DNA from: Siphonodentalium dalli
Lineage: Eukaryota; Mollusca; Scaphopoda; Gadilida; Siphonodentaliidae
Direction of reading: 5' to 3'
Length of the DNA stretch: 64,000 bases
NCBI GenBank assembly: GCA_032622095.1
Contig: CP136064.1
Coordinates: 179,276,011-179,340,010, forward strand
Below, piece after piece: positions 20,901-35,900 of the stretch. The position numbers and the translations under genes are program-made. Every line of letters begins with the position of its first letter. The stretch's first letter is position 1. A model generated the notes under the pieces. That model ran no database searches. It saw only the letters and a list, made by a program, of their open reading frames with translations, and was not told the origin of the DNA.

Positions 20901-23900
20901 CCGAATTAAAAAAAACTTTGGCCAAATGTTTTTTGGCCAAATTAAAAAAAAACTTTGGCCAAATTAAATACTCATTTTCTGGCCGGTTCACAATTGAAAT
21001 AAAACCAAAATTTGCAAACATGAAACTGACATTCTATATAATTATAATCACATAAATCCGCTTAACCAAGTGCAATAACTCTTTGTTGCTGACACCATAG
21101 TTGCCAACTAATAAAGTAATGAACTGTGTTAGTTGTCATTTGTTAGTTGTCATTGCTATATATTTTCGCCGAGATAAAAAAAATGTTGCTTATTATCTTG
21201 AGGTGATAATATTGTATTGTATTCAAACATTTTATGATGTGAAGCCATGTTGTTGTTAGTAGACGGGAGGCAGTTTATGACACATTACGTAACTGACATG
21301 CCATTGAGTTAAGTACTGCTCGCTTGTACATCCAGTTATGGGACAATTCATTTACGTATTTTATCTTACAGACAGACTGCCTAATCAACAAAAAGATAAC
21401 AGATTAAGCATTTTTGATGATTAGTGTTTTAAATCCAATATTATTTTAAATGGCTGGTTAAATGTTAGAGCTTACCTTGTCCCCTTTGTACTGCCGTAAC
21501 AATTCAAACAACACTCCCATTACAAAATAAATTTTGGTTTCCATGATACGATATTTCCGAGGTAATAAACCCGCATGTTCAAGAACGGCGATACTTTCTT
21601 CACCTAACTTTGTCAATTTATTCAGCACTTTTAAATTAGCTTTCTGTCTCAATTTGAGGTTAAAAGTTTGGCCAAATAACGTTTTTATTGGCCAATTTAA
21701 AAAAAGATTTGGCCACCGACAGCGCGAACACTGCTGATTGGTACTCGTTTCATGCATGAGTGGTGTGTAGCCATCACAGTACGAGTGACCTTGCTCAATG
21801 GTCACAACTACAGTAATGCCATAAGTAATCGACCCCTTAACCACAGCAGAATTGTGGGTAACTTTTCAGGATTTACATAATTCTGCTGTGGTTAAGGGGT
21901 CGATTTAATACTTAGGGCATTACTGTAGGTGCAAGATTTGAACAGTGTATAACTCTGCAGTCACACTCTGCTTAACTCGAAACCTAGCAGCTATTATGAA
22001 ACTCGGCAGTCCGCCATTGAACCTCAAACTCATACCATTGTGTTGACAGCGACTACAAGTCGAACATCAACCATTGAACTACCAAGGCTTGCACTGGAAG
22101 CACTGACATATAAATTGCGTTTTTATTTTACTTTTTCTTGATATAAAAATGATAGTCCTTGTTTTACTTAGAATTTGCCAACTATTTTGGTTTCCAGATG
22201 ATAACTTTAGTTTTAGTTGTCTGACCGTCTTCAAATTTAGTATTTTGATTAGCACATGAAAATACAGGTCAAGTTCAAATTTGGATTCGGTCCACCCATT
22301 TTTGCCAGAGATATGGTCCTTGTCGACTTAGAATTTGCAGATTATTTTGGTTTCTGGGTGATAACTTTAGTTTCAGTTATTTAATTGTTTTCAAATTTGG
22401 TATATGGATTACTCATGAAAATACAGGTCAAATTGGAATTTGGGTTCCGTCTGCCTATTTTAATTGGAGGTAATGTCCTTGAAAAATTCACTATATTTTA
22501 CTTTTCTTCTTTTTGCAGCATTAGACATCCTGAATGGTACAGCACCTAAGTGTGTTCAGGTTAGAAAACTGTCTGTTGGATGTCCTGTGCTTAACAAGTT
22601 ACTGAGAGGTACTTAGAACTTAATCCACGGGACCACCCCATTTCATTTATATGATCGAAAAATTTGAACAACAGCACCTACCTTACTTGTATTGTTTTTT
22701 GCTCAGTTTAGCTAACGACTCACGAATTCAAAACTGACAAAAATATTTCTGAGAAAATCGTGTATCCAATGGCATGCAGTTTTGGTAGTTAATCATTCTT
22801 GAGGCAGATTTAAAGATGTACAATGCGAAGAAAATAATTGTTAATTATTTAGTTGCAAAGATAGGTATAATAATAACACATTTCTAATACACTTTGTCCA
22901 ATAGTAATTATGGTATATCAACAATTATGGCATCAAAATAAGTACAGTGACATCAACAACTTCAGAAATGTCACTTGTAGTTTACACGTGTATCGATTAA
23001 TAAACAACTGCCTTCATTTATTCCCGATTGTTCATTAAACTCTTTGAGTTGTACTATTTTTCGCTCAGTTTTAAATTCACTCGCCAATGGGTGCACAAAA
23101 AAATAGTACTGCACAAATTTAGATATGAGTAAGTCAAGTGTGTTCATGTTAGAAAAGTGTCTCTTGGATGTTGTGTGCTTGATAAGTTAATGAGAGGCAC
23201 CCAATTTCATTATGATAGAAAATTTTGAATTTGGATTGTAACCGTTGTAGATAAACGTAATCCCGTATTAGGCAATACACCCATGGTATTTTTCTCAAAC
23301 TGATATTTATTATGCCCCCGACTTGAAGTCGGCGGGTATATAGTCGACGTCCGTCCGTCCGTACGTCGTACCGTCCGTCCGTACGTCCATACAAACATTT
23401 TGCATTATTGTTCAGCAACCGCGCTGGGCAGATTTAGCTGATATTTGGTATGGTGATAGAGCAGCATGGGGGAACAGCTACATGCATAGTGCGGGTTTCG
23501 TCCACCCATTTTCACCAGAGTTATGGCCCTTTTTTTACTTAGAAAATTCAATTTTTCTCTTGTTTTTTTGGGGTTTCCAGATGATAGCGTGAGCTTTGGT
23601 GGTACGATTGCAAATCCCGTATTTTTGTGGATCAGTTATATGAAAATACATGTCAAGTGCGAATTTGGGTATGATCTGATGATTTTTGCCAGAGTTATGG
23701 CCCTTTTTTCAACTTAGAAAATTTGAATTTTCGCTTGTTTTTGGGTTTCCAGATCGCTTGTTTTGTGGTTTTTAGTCAACATTTCTGTACGAACTTCTTT
23801 TGGAATGGTCATATAGACCTCCTCGGATATCCGCAGTTTCGTCCATGCTTAATCCAAATTGCTACGGTTGGGGGCAAATGCCACGCGACAGCGTACCTCT

Positions 23901-26900
23901 TGTTTAAAATGCCGATGGTAATCTTATCACATTTACATCTCTGGAATTTGAATCCAGATCCTATTTCCAGAAAGACAACGTAATATAGTGTTTCAAATAT
24001 GGACCGCATGCTTGTAAATGTCTGTAAGAATCATAGTATTTAGTAGTACAATGTAGTTATAAAACAAATCGATGCAAACAAATAATCAGTAATAAATATC
24101 GTTGGATGATAATAACTTGATGAAAATGTCTCCTATAGATTGTGATGAGTATAATAAATTATGAATATATTGCATGTATTCTGTTTTATAAAATTTATCA
24201 TGTTACTTCGCTATCCATGGGAAAATTGTTAACATGTCCTTGACCTCCAATCTCGCAATTTAAATATAACCAATCATGAAGCGGTGTTTGTAATTGACAT
24301 TGACTTTTTAAAGAGACTGGATTCCGCTTACAGTTACAGTAATGCTCTAAGTAATTGACACTTTAACTACAGCAGAATTATGGGTAACTTTTCAGGATTT
24401 AGTCGGAAATATGGCTTGTTGCCATTCATCAGAAAGCTCTCCCCGAATGGCAAAATCAAGTTTGAGTTATAGCTGCGGGTTGGTGTCTGTCGGCCGTCTG
24501 TGGGTCTGTCAACAATTTCCTTTGGCACACCCTACAGGCTACATTCCTTATCTGGTCATCACCAAACATAAGGATCTTCGGGGTAAATCCTTCAGCACAC
24601 CCTACATGCCACATCCCTCATTCAAACTTCAAATGGTTCTTCGGCATGATCTCTCGATGGGTGCTGTCCAATTTTCCAAAATTTGTTAAAAAACATGGCC
24701 ATCTGCAGCCATCTTGGAATTCACTTTGAATCCATTGGCACACATTTTTTTGAGAAATGTTTGAACTGAAAATAATTTCATTTGCACAATACAATGCCTT
24801 TACTGAATTTTTTTGACTTTCCTTCTTCTTGATCATTCTTTATCATTCTATTGACTGATCAGCATAACATTATTAACACCTCCCCAAGTTGAGCTACAGT
24901 GTCATTGACACTTTCATTTTATTTTAAAGACACTGACTGATTTCAAGATCAGATAAAATTGTTAGTGATTCACCTTCTTGTTTCAAACAGTTTCAATTGA
25001 AATGCTAATAATGAAAACATATACAAGCAGGCCTAAATTAGGATCCTACAGGCACAATGTTTGTCTCGAAAAATAGCATACATGTAGGATTATTAGGCAC
25101 TCAAAAGTGTCCACTTTCAAAACAGGGCATATCTGCAACAATTGACACTTTGGTGTTAGGTAATTTGTTGAATATTCATAGGCCATTATTATCTCAATAT
25201 ACCTCTTAAATTTTCTGCATATTTAAGGTGGGATCATTAGCAGAGGCATAACAGAGATCTCAGGAGAATCTAGTACTGGTAAGACCCAGCTGGGGCTTCA
25301 ACTGTCACTCACTGTTCAACTCCCACCCACTCATGGAGGACTAGAATCAGGTAGATATTTAAAGATCCACTGTCCAATTCGGGGCTCCCCGTATCATTCA
25401 GATACAACAATGGTATTTCTTCAAAAAGCCGCTTCATTTATCAAAATTAGTTTGGGCCACACAACCACACAAAGTCAATTTCCCGTTTCTTAGCCTGCAC
25501 GCATGGTCCCAAAACCATGTGTGTGCAATCCTTTTATTTGTGTTTAACATGTCGGATAAAATTTAATCAGTACTAAATAATTGCGGTATGTTTTTACACA
25601 AACATGGACGGAAGTTAGATCGAACAAACTCGTTTTCTGATTTCCAATTCATTACTGTAATTGTTAAATTCCCATTTAATTGTCCCCCGAAAAAAATAAT
25701 TCGGGGGACTATTAAAATAGCCGGTGTCCGTCCGTCCGTCCGTCCGTGCGTCCGGAAATGGTTTCCGGATGATAACTTTAGTTTCGGTTATTAGATCAAA
25801 AGCAAATTTCATAGGTGAGTTTATCAGACCAAAATAAAGGTCAAGTTTGCTCCGCCCATTTTTGCGAGAGTTATGGCCCTTTTTTGACTTAGAAAACCCC
25901 TGAAAGTTGGTTTCCGGATGATAACTTTGGTAGAGTTAATCGAATTCAAACCAAATGGTATATTACTCTCTCCCAGCAAAACACAGGTCAAGTTCGAACT
26001 TGGGTTCTGCCCGACCATTTTTGGCAGAGTTATGCCCCTTTTTCGACATAGAAAATTCAGTTTTTCTTCTGTTTTTTGGTTTCCGGATGATAACTTGATT
26101 TTGGATTGTTTATATGCAAAACCCTATTTTTTTGTGGATTACTTATATCAAAATACAGCTCATGTTCGAATTTCGGTTTAATCCGATAATTTTTGCGAGA
26201 GTTATGGCCCTTTTTTGTCCGCCGACCCGACATATAAAACCCCAAAAGTTGGTGTCCGGATGATAACTTTAGTAGAGTTAATCAGATTCAAACCAAATTT
26301 GGTATGTGTCTTTCTCCCAGCAAAACACAGGTCAAGTTCGAATTCGGGTTCCGCCGCCAATTTTCACCAGAGTTATGTCCCTTTTTTACTTAGAATTTTT
26401 GCCAATTTGAGGTTTCCGGATAATAACTTTAGTAAATGTGTACTGAATGAAATTAAATTTGGTATATGTAGGTTCACTAGCACAAAAGACAGATCAAATT
26501 CGATTTCGTGTTCCACCATGCCAATTTTTATGCACAAACAACGGTCGTATCAAGCCAATGCTTAGAGGCAGACATGAGGTCTACCGACCTTTTATTCGAC
26601 TTGTTTTACTTAGAAAATTTCTCATTTTTTCGGTTTCCGGATGATATCTCAAGTTTGGATCCTTTAATTATGGGTCAAGTTCGAATTTGAGTTTGAACCG
26701 ATGATTTTTCTCAGAGTTATGGGCTTTTCTTGTAATTTTCTTCATTTTGCACTGCATTTTGTGCCAATTTGAGGTTATATTTTGACTTTAAGAGTTTTTT
26801 TAAGATTTGGTTATTTGTATGCATGTCAGTAATGAGACAATGCACAAGTGTCTTATCCATATAGTATACTTCTACAAAGCCTCCGCTCCAAATGAAGCCA

Positions 26901-29900
26901 CCGGTTCGGGGGACACTGTGGCCGAGCGGCCTTTTATTAATATTCGAGTCACCAATTTTTTTTTAATAACAATCAATGACATAAAATATTATTAAAATAC
27001 TATAATTCATCACAATTTGGAACGTCTGTGTCTCAGAAGGTGCCCCTAGAGTAATAGAAAATAGCTGAAATCATAGAAACATTTCCCCCAGCTCACTCCC
27101 AGAATGCAACATAATTCAAACTAAGATATAGAGTATTCCCCTTCCATTGAAAATAATAGACTTTGCAGTTCAATCCAGATGAAACTTAAGCACAAAAAAC
27201 ACTTTGGTACCTCAACAAAAACAACATGTTCACTGTTTATTACACTGGATAAGTTGATAATACAATGTTTTGGAGCTTCCTCTTTCAAATGGAATATATT
27301 TTATATAATGTCATCTGGGGGTTCGAAAATTAAGTGGGCCTTTAACTATGTTCATCCATCATGTTAACACTTGAAGAATGGTGACTGCAATATCAGTCAA
27401 AAACATGTCAGTGATGCTTGATTGGGTGATTGGTGATTTTGGACAAATTAAATCTATCAAATTTTGTATGAACATCTGTTTGTGAAATATTGGCCATGGG
27501 CAACTGACATTAGACACAGCAATAGCTGTTTCAGAGGTGGAATGCTTCATTGGCATGTAACCAGAAATAAAACAATAATATACCAATAACATTATTATTT
27601 AGGGCGTTATGGTTTATTAATGGCCCGACAGGAATGATTAACAGCCCGAGGGCTTATTAGCGACCCGATATGCAGTCGAGGGCCGCTAATATGACCGAGG
27701 GCTGTTAATCATTCCTGGAGTGCCGTTAATAAACCAAGGCGCCCGACAAAATCATGTTATTACTATTATTACCACTCCGTCCTTGTGCGATTCTGTGATT
27801 GGTGACTTAACCGGAAGCGGGCGGTGGGCGTTAATGAAAACAAAACTTCATTAACGCCCTCCGCCCACTTCCGGTCAACTTTGCCTCAAAATTATGGAAT
27901 CTTATCGTGTTGTTAAAATACTGTTAATCTACCAGATAATGCCATCTAAAGTGGTAATAATATTTTAAAATTGCCCACTTATGCTTTTCAAAATTGTTTG
28001 GTCTCAGAAATGGGAAAATGACTTTGCATGGCCTTATTACCAATAATTACTCACAATAATGCCAAGTTCGGTATTGTAGTTGCCAAAAAAGTTATTTATT
28101 AACCCTTCCATCATGGAGCTTCCTGAAATTTTGTGAAAACCCTGTGCCAATGCATTCTCTTATATATGCGAGTCTCCCATAGGGAGCCTCACATATATAA
28201 AAGAAGACATTGGCCTAATAATATTTACCTTGACCTTGTAAGCCAGTGGATTCTCTCGCACATATAAGAGAATGCACAGGCCCAGGAGCTTAATATTGCA
28301 GCAGCGCAGCTCCCGTCATGAAAGGATTAAAAAAATTTGTGGATGTTTGAATGGTGAGAGAGTATGGTTAACAAATTCCATGTGTGGTGACTCCTGGTTC
28401 GAACTTGAATTTCCAAGCATGGGTCATCAAAATGTAAACAAATATATACTTGCACATGTAATCGGAATGGTGTTATCACATAGCTATTATCATGGATAAA
28501 ACTGGATTACTGATTTTGGAATACATGTATATGTATTTATACCATAATTGTCTATGTTAGTGTGTTTGACATCTATTTTTAAAATTTCAGCTTTACACCA
28601 TACTGTGGGTGTAAATTTTTAATGTGTGTTTACATGTTCATTTGTCATTTAATGGGTTTAATGGTTATACCCATAGCAGAACTACATAGTAGTTATCAAA
28701 ATAGTTCTTCTGTTACATTCATTTAAAATTGGAAGTTGTTATGATATTAATTAAATATGAGGATTTCAATTTGCATTTCAATTAAACGTAGCTTGCTTGT
28801 GTTCTATGAACTAGAAATATATATTGACTAGCCGATGAGCCTGACGTTGTCCGGGCTATTCAAAAACCAAATTTTAAGTCGATAGCTCCACCCGTTTTCG
28901 AGATCTGGTCTGCGCATGCGCGAAGCTGGCGTCGCACGGGCTCGGCGACCCGATAAAATTTGTATCCGGGGCAAGATACATTCACACACCAAATTTCAAG
29001 TCGATAGCTCCACCCGTTTCCGAGATCCGGTCTGCGCATGCGCGAAACTGGCGTCGCACGGGCTCGGCGACCCGATAAAATTCGTATCCAGGGCAAGATA
29101 CATTCACATAGCAAATTTCAAGTCGATAGCTCCACCCGTTTCCGAGATCTCGTCTGCGCATGCGCGAAGCTGGCGTCGCACGGGCTCGGCGACCCGATAA
29201 AATTTGTATCCGGGGCAAGATACATTCACATAGCAAATTTCAAGTCGATAGCTCCACCCGTTTCCGAGATCTCGTCTGCGCATGCGCTGCACGGGCGCCG
29301 CACAGGCTCGCCAATACGACAACGTCAACCGTCTGGTCAAACTACACACACGTACCAAGTTTCGTCCCGATCGGTCGAGCATCGTAGATTTGTATAAATG
29401 ACAAACATACAAACATACATACAAACAGAGGTCTTCAAAATATATATGAGATGGGAATATCAAGTGACTGATGGCTTAGAAACAGGCTGACGTCATGACA
29501 TAAAAGTGTGCATCACTACACATGAAGCACATTCCTTATAGCATCATATTTGGGTCACTCAATGAGGATACACATTAAAAGTAAATAGCTGAGCAGTTTA
29601 ATTCGCAGAATAAATCAAAAATAATAATTATGGCATAAATAAAATATACCCATAGTAGCCAAGACTACAAAATTTTCACCACTCGTGATCTTATGGTTTT
29701 AACCACCCACCCAAAGGCTCATGGTTAAAACCACAATTCTACTCATGGTGAAAATTTGGTACTCTCGATTACTATGGGTGTATTCTACATGTATCTGTAA
29801 ACATGTTTGTATATGAATGTTGCAACTCTCACTCTCTGCACAAGTCTGGCCATTTATGGAGATGCACATTTTCAAGAAAGATGCTAAATATACAGTAATG

Positions 29901-32900
29901 CCCTAAATAATCGACTCCTTCACCACAGAAGAACAGGTATCTGCGGCTCCTTGAATTCCTTGAAACTCCTTGATTTGGAAAATCAATTTTCCAGGGCCCT
30001 TGAAACCCTTGAATTGAATGCCCACCCCTTGAAAATCCTGGAATTCCACGTAGCCCTAAAACCCAGGTATATCGATTCATCGGGAGTCAATAAATATAGA
30101 TAGTTTAGTTCCGAACGCGTTGTTGGTATATGGGAAGTAACTCCATATTGAATTTCCGCTGGCGGCAATTCTCTCAAGTCAATTGTAATTGTTTGACCCC
30201 CCCCCCAATGTGTGGTATTGTTGTTGGTATATGGGACGTAACTCCATTTGCTGCCAACACCAATTCTCTCGAGTCTATTTCAATTATGTGATCCCCCTAT
30301 GAAGCATCATAAAATTGAAGACGACAAAAAATAGTTGTACCGTAATTAGTGTATTTTTATTGTATCGGATCGAGGTATTTGTATATTATATAGACATTCG
30401 ACATTAGAAACCCATGTTTTACATCAAAACGTACAAATTAACAAAAACGAAACGAAAAAATCACATCCGCTTCCGATGACCTTCATTTCCTGTTTACGTA
30501 AAAATACCTAAATGCTAAAATTGTGGTGGAAAACGTGGTATCACATGTAATGTTCAACAGTTGGTTCCTGGAAACTCCTTGAAAATTGTCGGGGCAGTCC
30601 TTGAAAATCCTTGAATTGACTACTGGAACCTTCTTGAAACTCCTTGAATTCATTCACCAGAAATGGGCAGATACCCTGGAAGAATTATGGGTAATTTTTC
30701 AGGATTTTGTCGGAAATATGGCTTGTTGCAACAAGCCATATTTCCGAGAGTGAGAGCTTTCCAATGAATGGCTACAAGCCATATTTCCGACTAAATCCTG
30801 AAAAATTACCCATAATTCTGCTGTGGTTAAGGAGTCGATTATTTAGGGCATTACTGTAGTTGCCATGTGCAACTCTTGGCTGAATGTTGTTTGCAGTCTA
30901 ATTAGCTGAATGGCTGAATTGTTCTTTGTCTTATGCCTACGAGCATTTGGTCCCACAAAATTTCCCAAACAAGCATGAGGTTACAATGTGATGCACTAAC
31001 GTAACACACAATTGACGCACTATATTAGGATATAATAACACAACATGGCCATATGAACACTGTTTAAGCAGGTATACATGAAAAATCACTTCACAAATCT
31101 AATCCATTAATTTGTCATATTTGCGATACTATTGCTATTCGATTTCAATGTCATTATATTCATCATGCAGGTGTCGCCTATATCTGTACAGAAGATGTAT
31201 TTCCAAATAAACGTCTCATGCAGATGATCGATGCCTTCAAATTGAAACACACTGATGTTGCTACCAAATCTCTTGGGGACAAAATATTTATAGAGCATGT
31301 GGCTGATGTTGTGAGTAAACTAGTTTTTCTGTTAGTAGTTATTTACTCGACTAAAAAGCATGCCCTAAAACAAAATAATTGATCAAAATAGCAACATATG
31401 CACTGATTTGCTAATTGTATCAAACAGTAAAGTATTGTCAAGACTGGACAGTAATAACACTTTGAGCACAATCCCATTGTAACAATCGTTCCCTCATTTT
31501 TGGTAAAGCACACCAATTCCCAAGGCTGGCGAAGGAATAGTTCAGTGATTATCCCATTGTTAGGCGCACGCAACTCATAACAGACAAATCGCACGGGCGC
31601 TTCAAAGTGGGACCAGTCCTTGTTGTTTCTGATATATCTGTTCACATTCAACGGCGATCAGTGCATGTTAATCACGTTGTTGGGCGTGGCCAACCAGCTA
31701 TTGTCCAATCGCGGTCAGCGAACGGATTATGCGTCGTGGTAAAAACATGCTCAATGGTACATTTCCAGTTGATTGCATTATGTGGGATCAATTGTGCTCT
31801 AAGTCGGTCAGAGCACGCAAATAGTTCTTTACCAGAATAAATCTCGTCTTCGACTCGATTGATTCTGGTAAAGAACAATTCTTGTGCTCTAACCCTTACT
31901 TAATCATCATTGTTTTGATAAGTTAGCATGGGCTACTTCTTTTAACTTCTAACTATTACTCAAGTGTGGAACAGTATGAATACTGCACTCATTTATATGC
32001 ATACAATCATTCCTCCATATTTGTCCTCTTCCCCCCCCCACCCCCAGACTAAAATCAAAGAACTATTGATTGTAATCAACCCTTTCTGTGTGTCAATCTG
32101 ATTCCTTGTCCGGACGTTATCTCCAGTTAAAATTATCCGTTTGAAATGAAAATTGGTATGAGGAATAACCATCAGATTATTGAGGTCAAGATCGATTATG
32201 ATTTTGCCAGATTTATGGCCCTTTTTTTACTTAGAAATTGTAATTTTCATGTTGTCCAGATAATAACTCCATTTCATTTTATCCAATCAGAACGAAACTT
32301 GGTAAGAGTAATAAACATCACATTATTTAGGTCAAGTTTGAACATGGTTCCGATCAGAGGATTTTTGTCAGAGTTATTGGTCTTTTTATTCTGCTGTCTA
32401 ATCAAATATGTTGACAATTTAGACAGTTGGAATTTTAGTTTGATTCAATGATTGTTCCCAGAAATATTTTTTTTATTTCTAAAAAGCCACCGTCAAATAA
32501 AACTACCTTATTCTGGGGACGTGCGGCCTGGCGGCATTTTATTTGTATTTATATCTGTCATACTTCTAGGGGCAGAAAATGAATATATTATATGTTCTTA
32601 TTTTCATTATTAAGCCTAGCTTTCATGACTGGAGCTTCCTTAAATTTTGCGAAAACGGTGTGCCGATACATTCCCTTATATATGCAGAGCCTTTCATACA
32701 TAAGAGAATACATTAGTCTAACATTATTTACCTTGACCTTGTAAGCCAGTGCATATGTTTTTTAGCTCACCTGAGAAGAAGTCTCCGGTGGAGCTATAGT
32801 CATCACTCCTCGTCCGTCGTCCGTCCGTCCGTCTGTCTGTCTGTCTGTCCGTCCGTCCGTCAACTTTTTTTTTAAACATCTTCTCCTCTGAAACCATCAT

Positions 32901-35900
32901 ACCAAATTGGTTCATATTTGGTGTGGATGTTCCCTAGGTGACTCTCATTCAGATTTGTTCAAATGAGGTCACTGGGTCAAATAGTTGCAAAACCAGGGCC
33001 ATAATTCTATTCCTCCACAGTAATTCTTACAACAACTTCTTGTTCATAACCATTGTGCCGATTTAGCTAATATTTGGTATGGAGGGTCCTTGGTTGACTG
33101 GTGTTCAGATTTGTTCAAATGAGGTCACCCGGTCAATTAGTTGAGAAACCAGGGCCATAACTCATAGTAATTCTTACAATGACTTCTTCTACAAAAATAT
33201 TGGGCCGAATTAGCTTATGTTTGGTACTGAGGGACCTTGGGTGACTGGGAATCAGATTTGTTCAAATTGGGTCACTGGGTCAATTAGGGGCAGAGCCAGG
33301 GACATAACTCTAAAAACCAAAAAATTACATTTTTGCATTTTGATCATATTTGGGGTGGATGTTCCCTAGGTGACTGTCATTAATATTTGTTCAAATGAGG
33401 TCACTGTGTCAAACAGTTGCGAAACCAGGGCCATAACTATATTCCTCCTTGGTAATTCTTATAACGACTTCTTGTCAATAACCATTAAGCCGATTTAGTT
33501 TATATTTGGTATGTGGGGTCATTGAATGACTGGGGTTCAGATTTGTTCAAATGGGGTCACTGGGTCAAATAGTGGTGGAGCCAGGGCCATAATTCCCCCA
33601 AAAATAATAAAAAATTCAGGAACTCCTTGATAAATTTAACATACAAACAAAAATTATCACCCCCCCACATGACCCAGAACCCCACCCCAACCAACAGCAT
33701 TCCACCCTATCTCATATCCTAACTCACAGGTAAATAAAGTATATTTATTTAAATTCCCATTACAAGGCAACTCTCCTATGAACTGATAGACATCACACAT
33801 GGCAAGGCAGATAGAGAGATAAAGATAGCTTAGAACTGCAGCCTTAGACAGAGTCCCCAGGGAGTGTATTCATGTCATCCATAATTTAAATGAGATTAAT
33901 GGTGTTATCAATGAAGCACCCTTGTTGTTTATATTATCACTCAGTGGTCATTAAAATCAGATTAATTTCATTTTCTCAAAGAGTGCCTGGAATTTGTAGA
34001 ATGAGGTTCCCAGAGGGTGAATTTAGTGACGCTATCCTACACAGCAGGCTAGCATAACCAAATACACCCTCTGAGAACCTTATTCCGCTTAGGCCTCATC
34101 TTCTGGGAAGTATCTAGAGTCTCAAGATCTCATTCTGCTTAGGCCTCATCTTCTGGGAAGTATCTATAGTATCAAATTTACATTGTTGTTAGTTAAATTT
34201 CCCTTCTAGGAAGTTTCTGTATCCCTTAATTTGCAGAAGATAAAATTCATGATTGAGGTGCCCAATGGGTGAACATCACCAATTTCAACTGGGGAACTTC
34301 AATCTTATTCTAGGTCTTCCATAGCAGTTGAGGGCCTTATCAGAATGAGGTCCCCAGAGGGTGAATTTAGTGATACTAGCCCGCTGTGCAGGATAGCCTC
34401 ACCAAATTCACCCTCTGGGTACCTCATTCTGCAAATAACAGACAGACTATTTCAAAGCTTGATTCAAGGCTAGCATCACCAAATTCACCATTTGGGGACC
34501 TCATTCTGCTTAGGCCTCATCTTCTGGGAAGTATCTATAGTATCAAATTTACATTGTTGTTAGTTAAATTTCCCTTCTAGGAAGTTTCTATATCCCCTAA
34601 TTTGCAGAAGATAAAATTCATAATTGAGGGGCCCAATGGGTGAACATCACCAACTTCAACTGGGGAAATTCAATTTTATTCTAGGTCTTCCATAGCAGTT
34701 GAGGACTTGATCAGAATGAGGTCCCCAGAGGGTGAATTTAGCGTCACTAAATTCACCCTCTGGGGACCTCACTCTGCAAATGACAGACACACTATCACAC
34801 TATTTCAAGGCTTGTTGTATAATACATTGTGTTGCTTGAGGCCAGGCATACACAATGTAGGAACAGACACGCTTTTTGTGATGCTATCCGGCACAGCAGG
34901 CTAGCATCACCAAATTCACCCTCTGACGACCTCATTCTGCTTAGGCCTCATCTTCTGGGAAGTATCTATAGTATCAAATTTACATTGTTGTTAGTTAAAT
35001 TTCCCTTCTAGGAAGTTTCTATATCCCCTAATTTGCAGAAGATAAAATTCATAAATGAGGTGCCCAATGGGTGAATATCACCAACTTCAACTGGGGAACT
35101 TAATTTATATCCTTATCAGATTTGTGAAAATGGGATCACAAAGTCAAATAAGGGCAGAGCAAGAGACTTAACTATTTCACTACATAGTAATTCTTAAAAT
35201 ATGTTTGCAAGAACTAGTTGGCTTATATAGAATGGAATGTTCTTCCTTGACTGCAATTCAGATTTTTTTAATGGGGTCACCTGGTCAAATAGGGGCCAAG
35301 CGAAGGACAGTTTCCCTCTTAATATGCTTCCTTCACAAGGACCATCAGGTCTATTTGACTGATATTTATGATATGTATGAAGGGTTCTTTGGTGTCTGGG
35401 ATTCAAATTTATTCAGATGGGGTCACCAGGTTAAAAGGGTTGGACCAGGGACATAACTATATGTCTCTATAGTAATTCTTAAAATGTCTTCTCAAGGGAT
35501 TTTGGACTATTTAGCTTACATATAGTATGGAGGAATCAGGAAGATCCTTTAGTGACTGAGATACAGATTTGTTAAAATGAGGTCAACCTGTCAAGAAATG
35601 GCAGTCTATGGGGAGTTAACACTTTTGTGTCCAATAAAATCATAGAAATACCAAATTCATTAAAACATCTACCTTGGAACCACCTGACTGATTGGTCTGA
35701 CATACATGTATTGTGTTTTGGGTCCATGGATAATTGGGCTTCAAACATGTTTAAATGGTTTTAGAAAAAGGCGCTTGTGAGATTGGAAATTTCCAACAAT
35801 TGAGAAAGTTTGAGGTGTCGGTTGTGAAATTCCAACCTAAGACTTGGGAGTCTGGATCCCGGTCGGGAGGGGACTTGTTGAGCTGGAGGAGGGGGATGAT

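Noticed and set aside
23210-23398. Arg/Thr/Asp-rich protein
   Set aside because: Produced by the (GTCC)n head of repeat family H.
28860-29463. Several overlapping arginine-rich proteins on both strands
   Set aside because: All are translations of the 122-bp tandem repeat; frames are open on both strands because the unit lacks stops.
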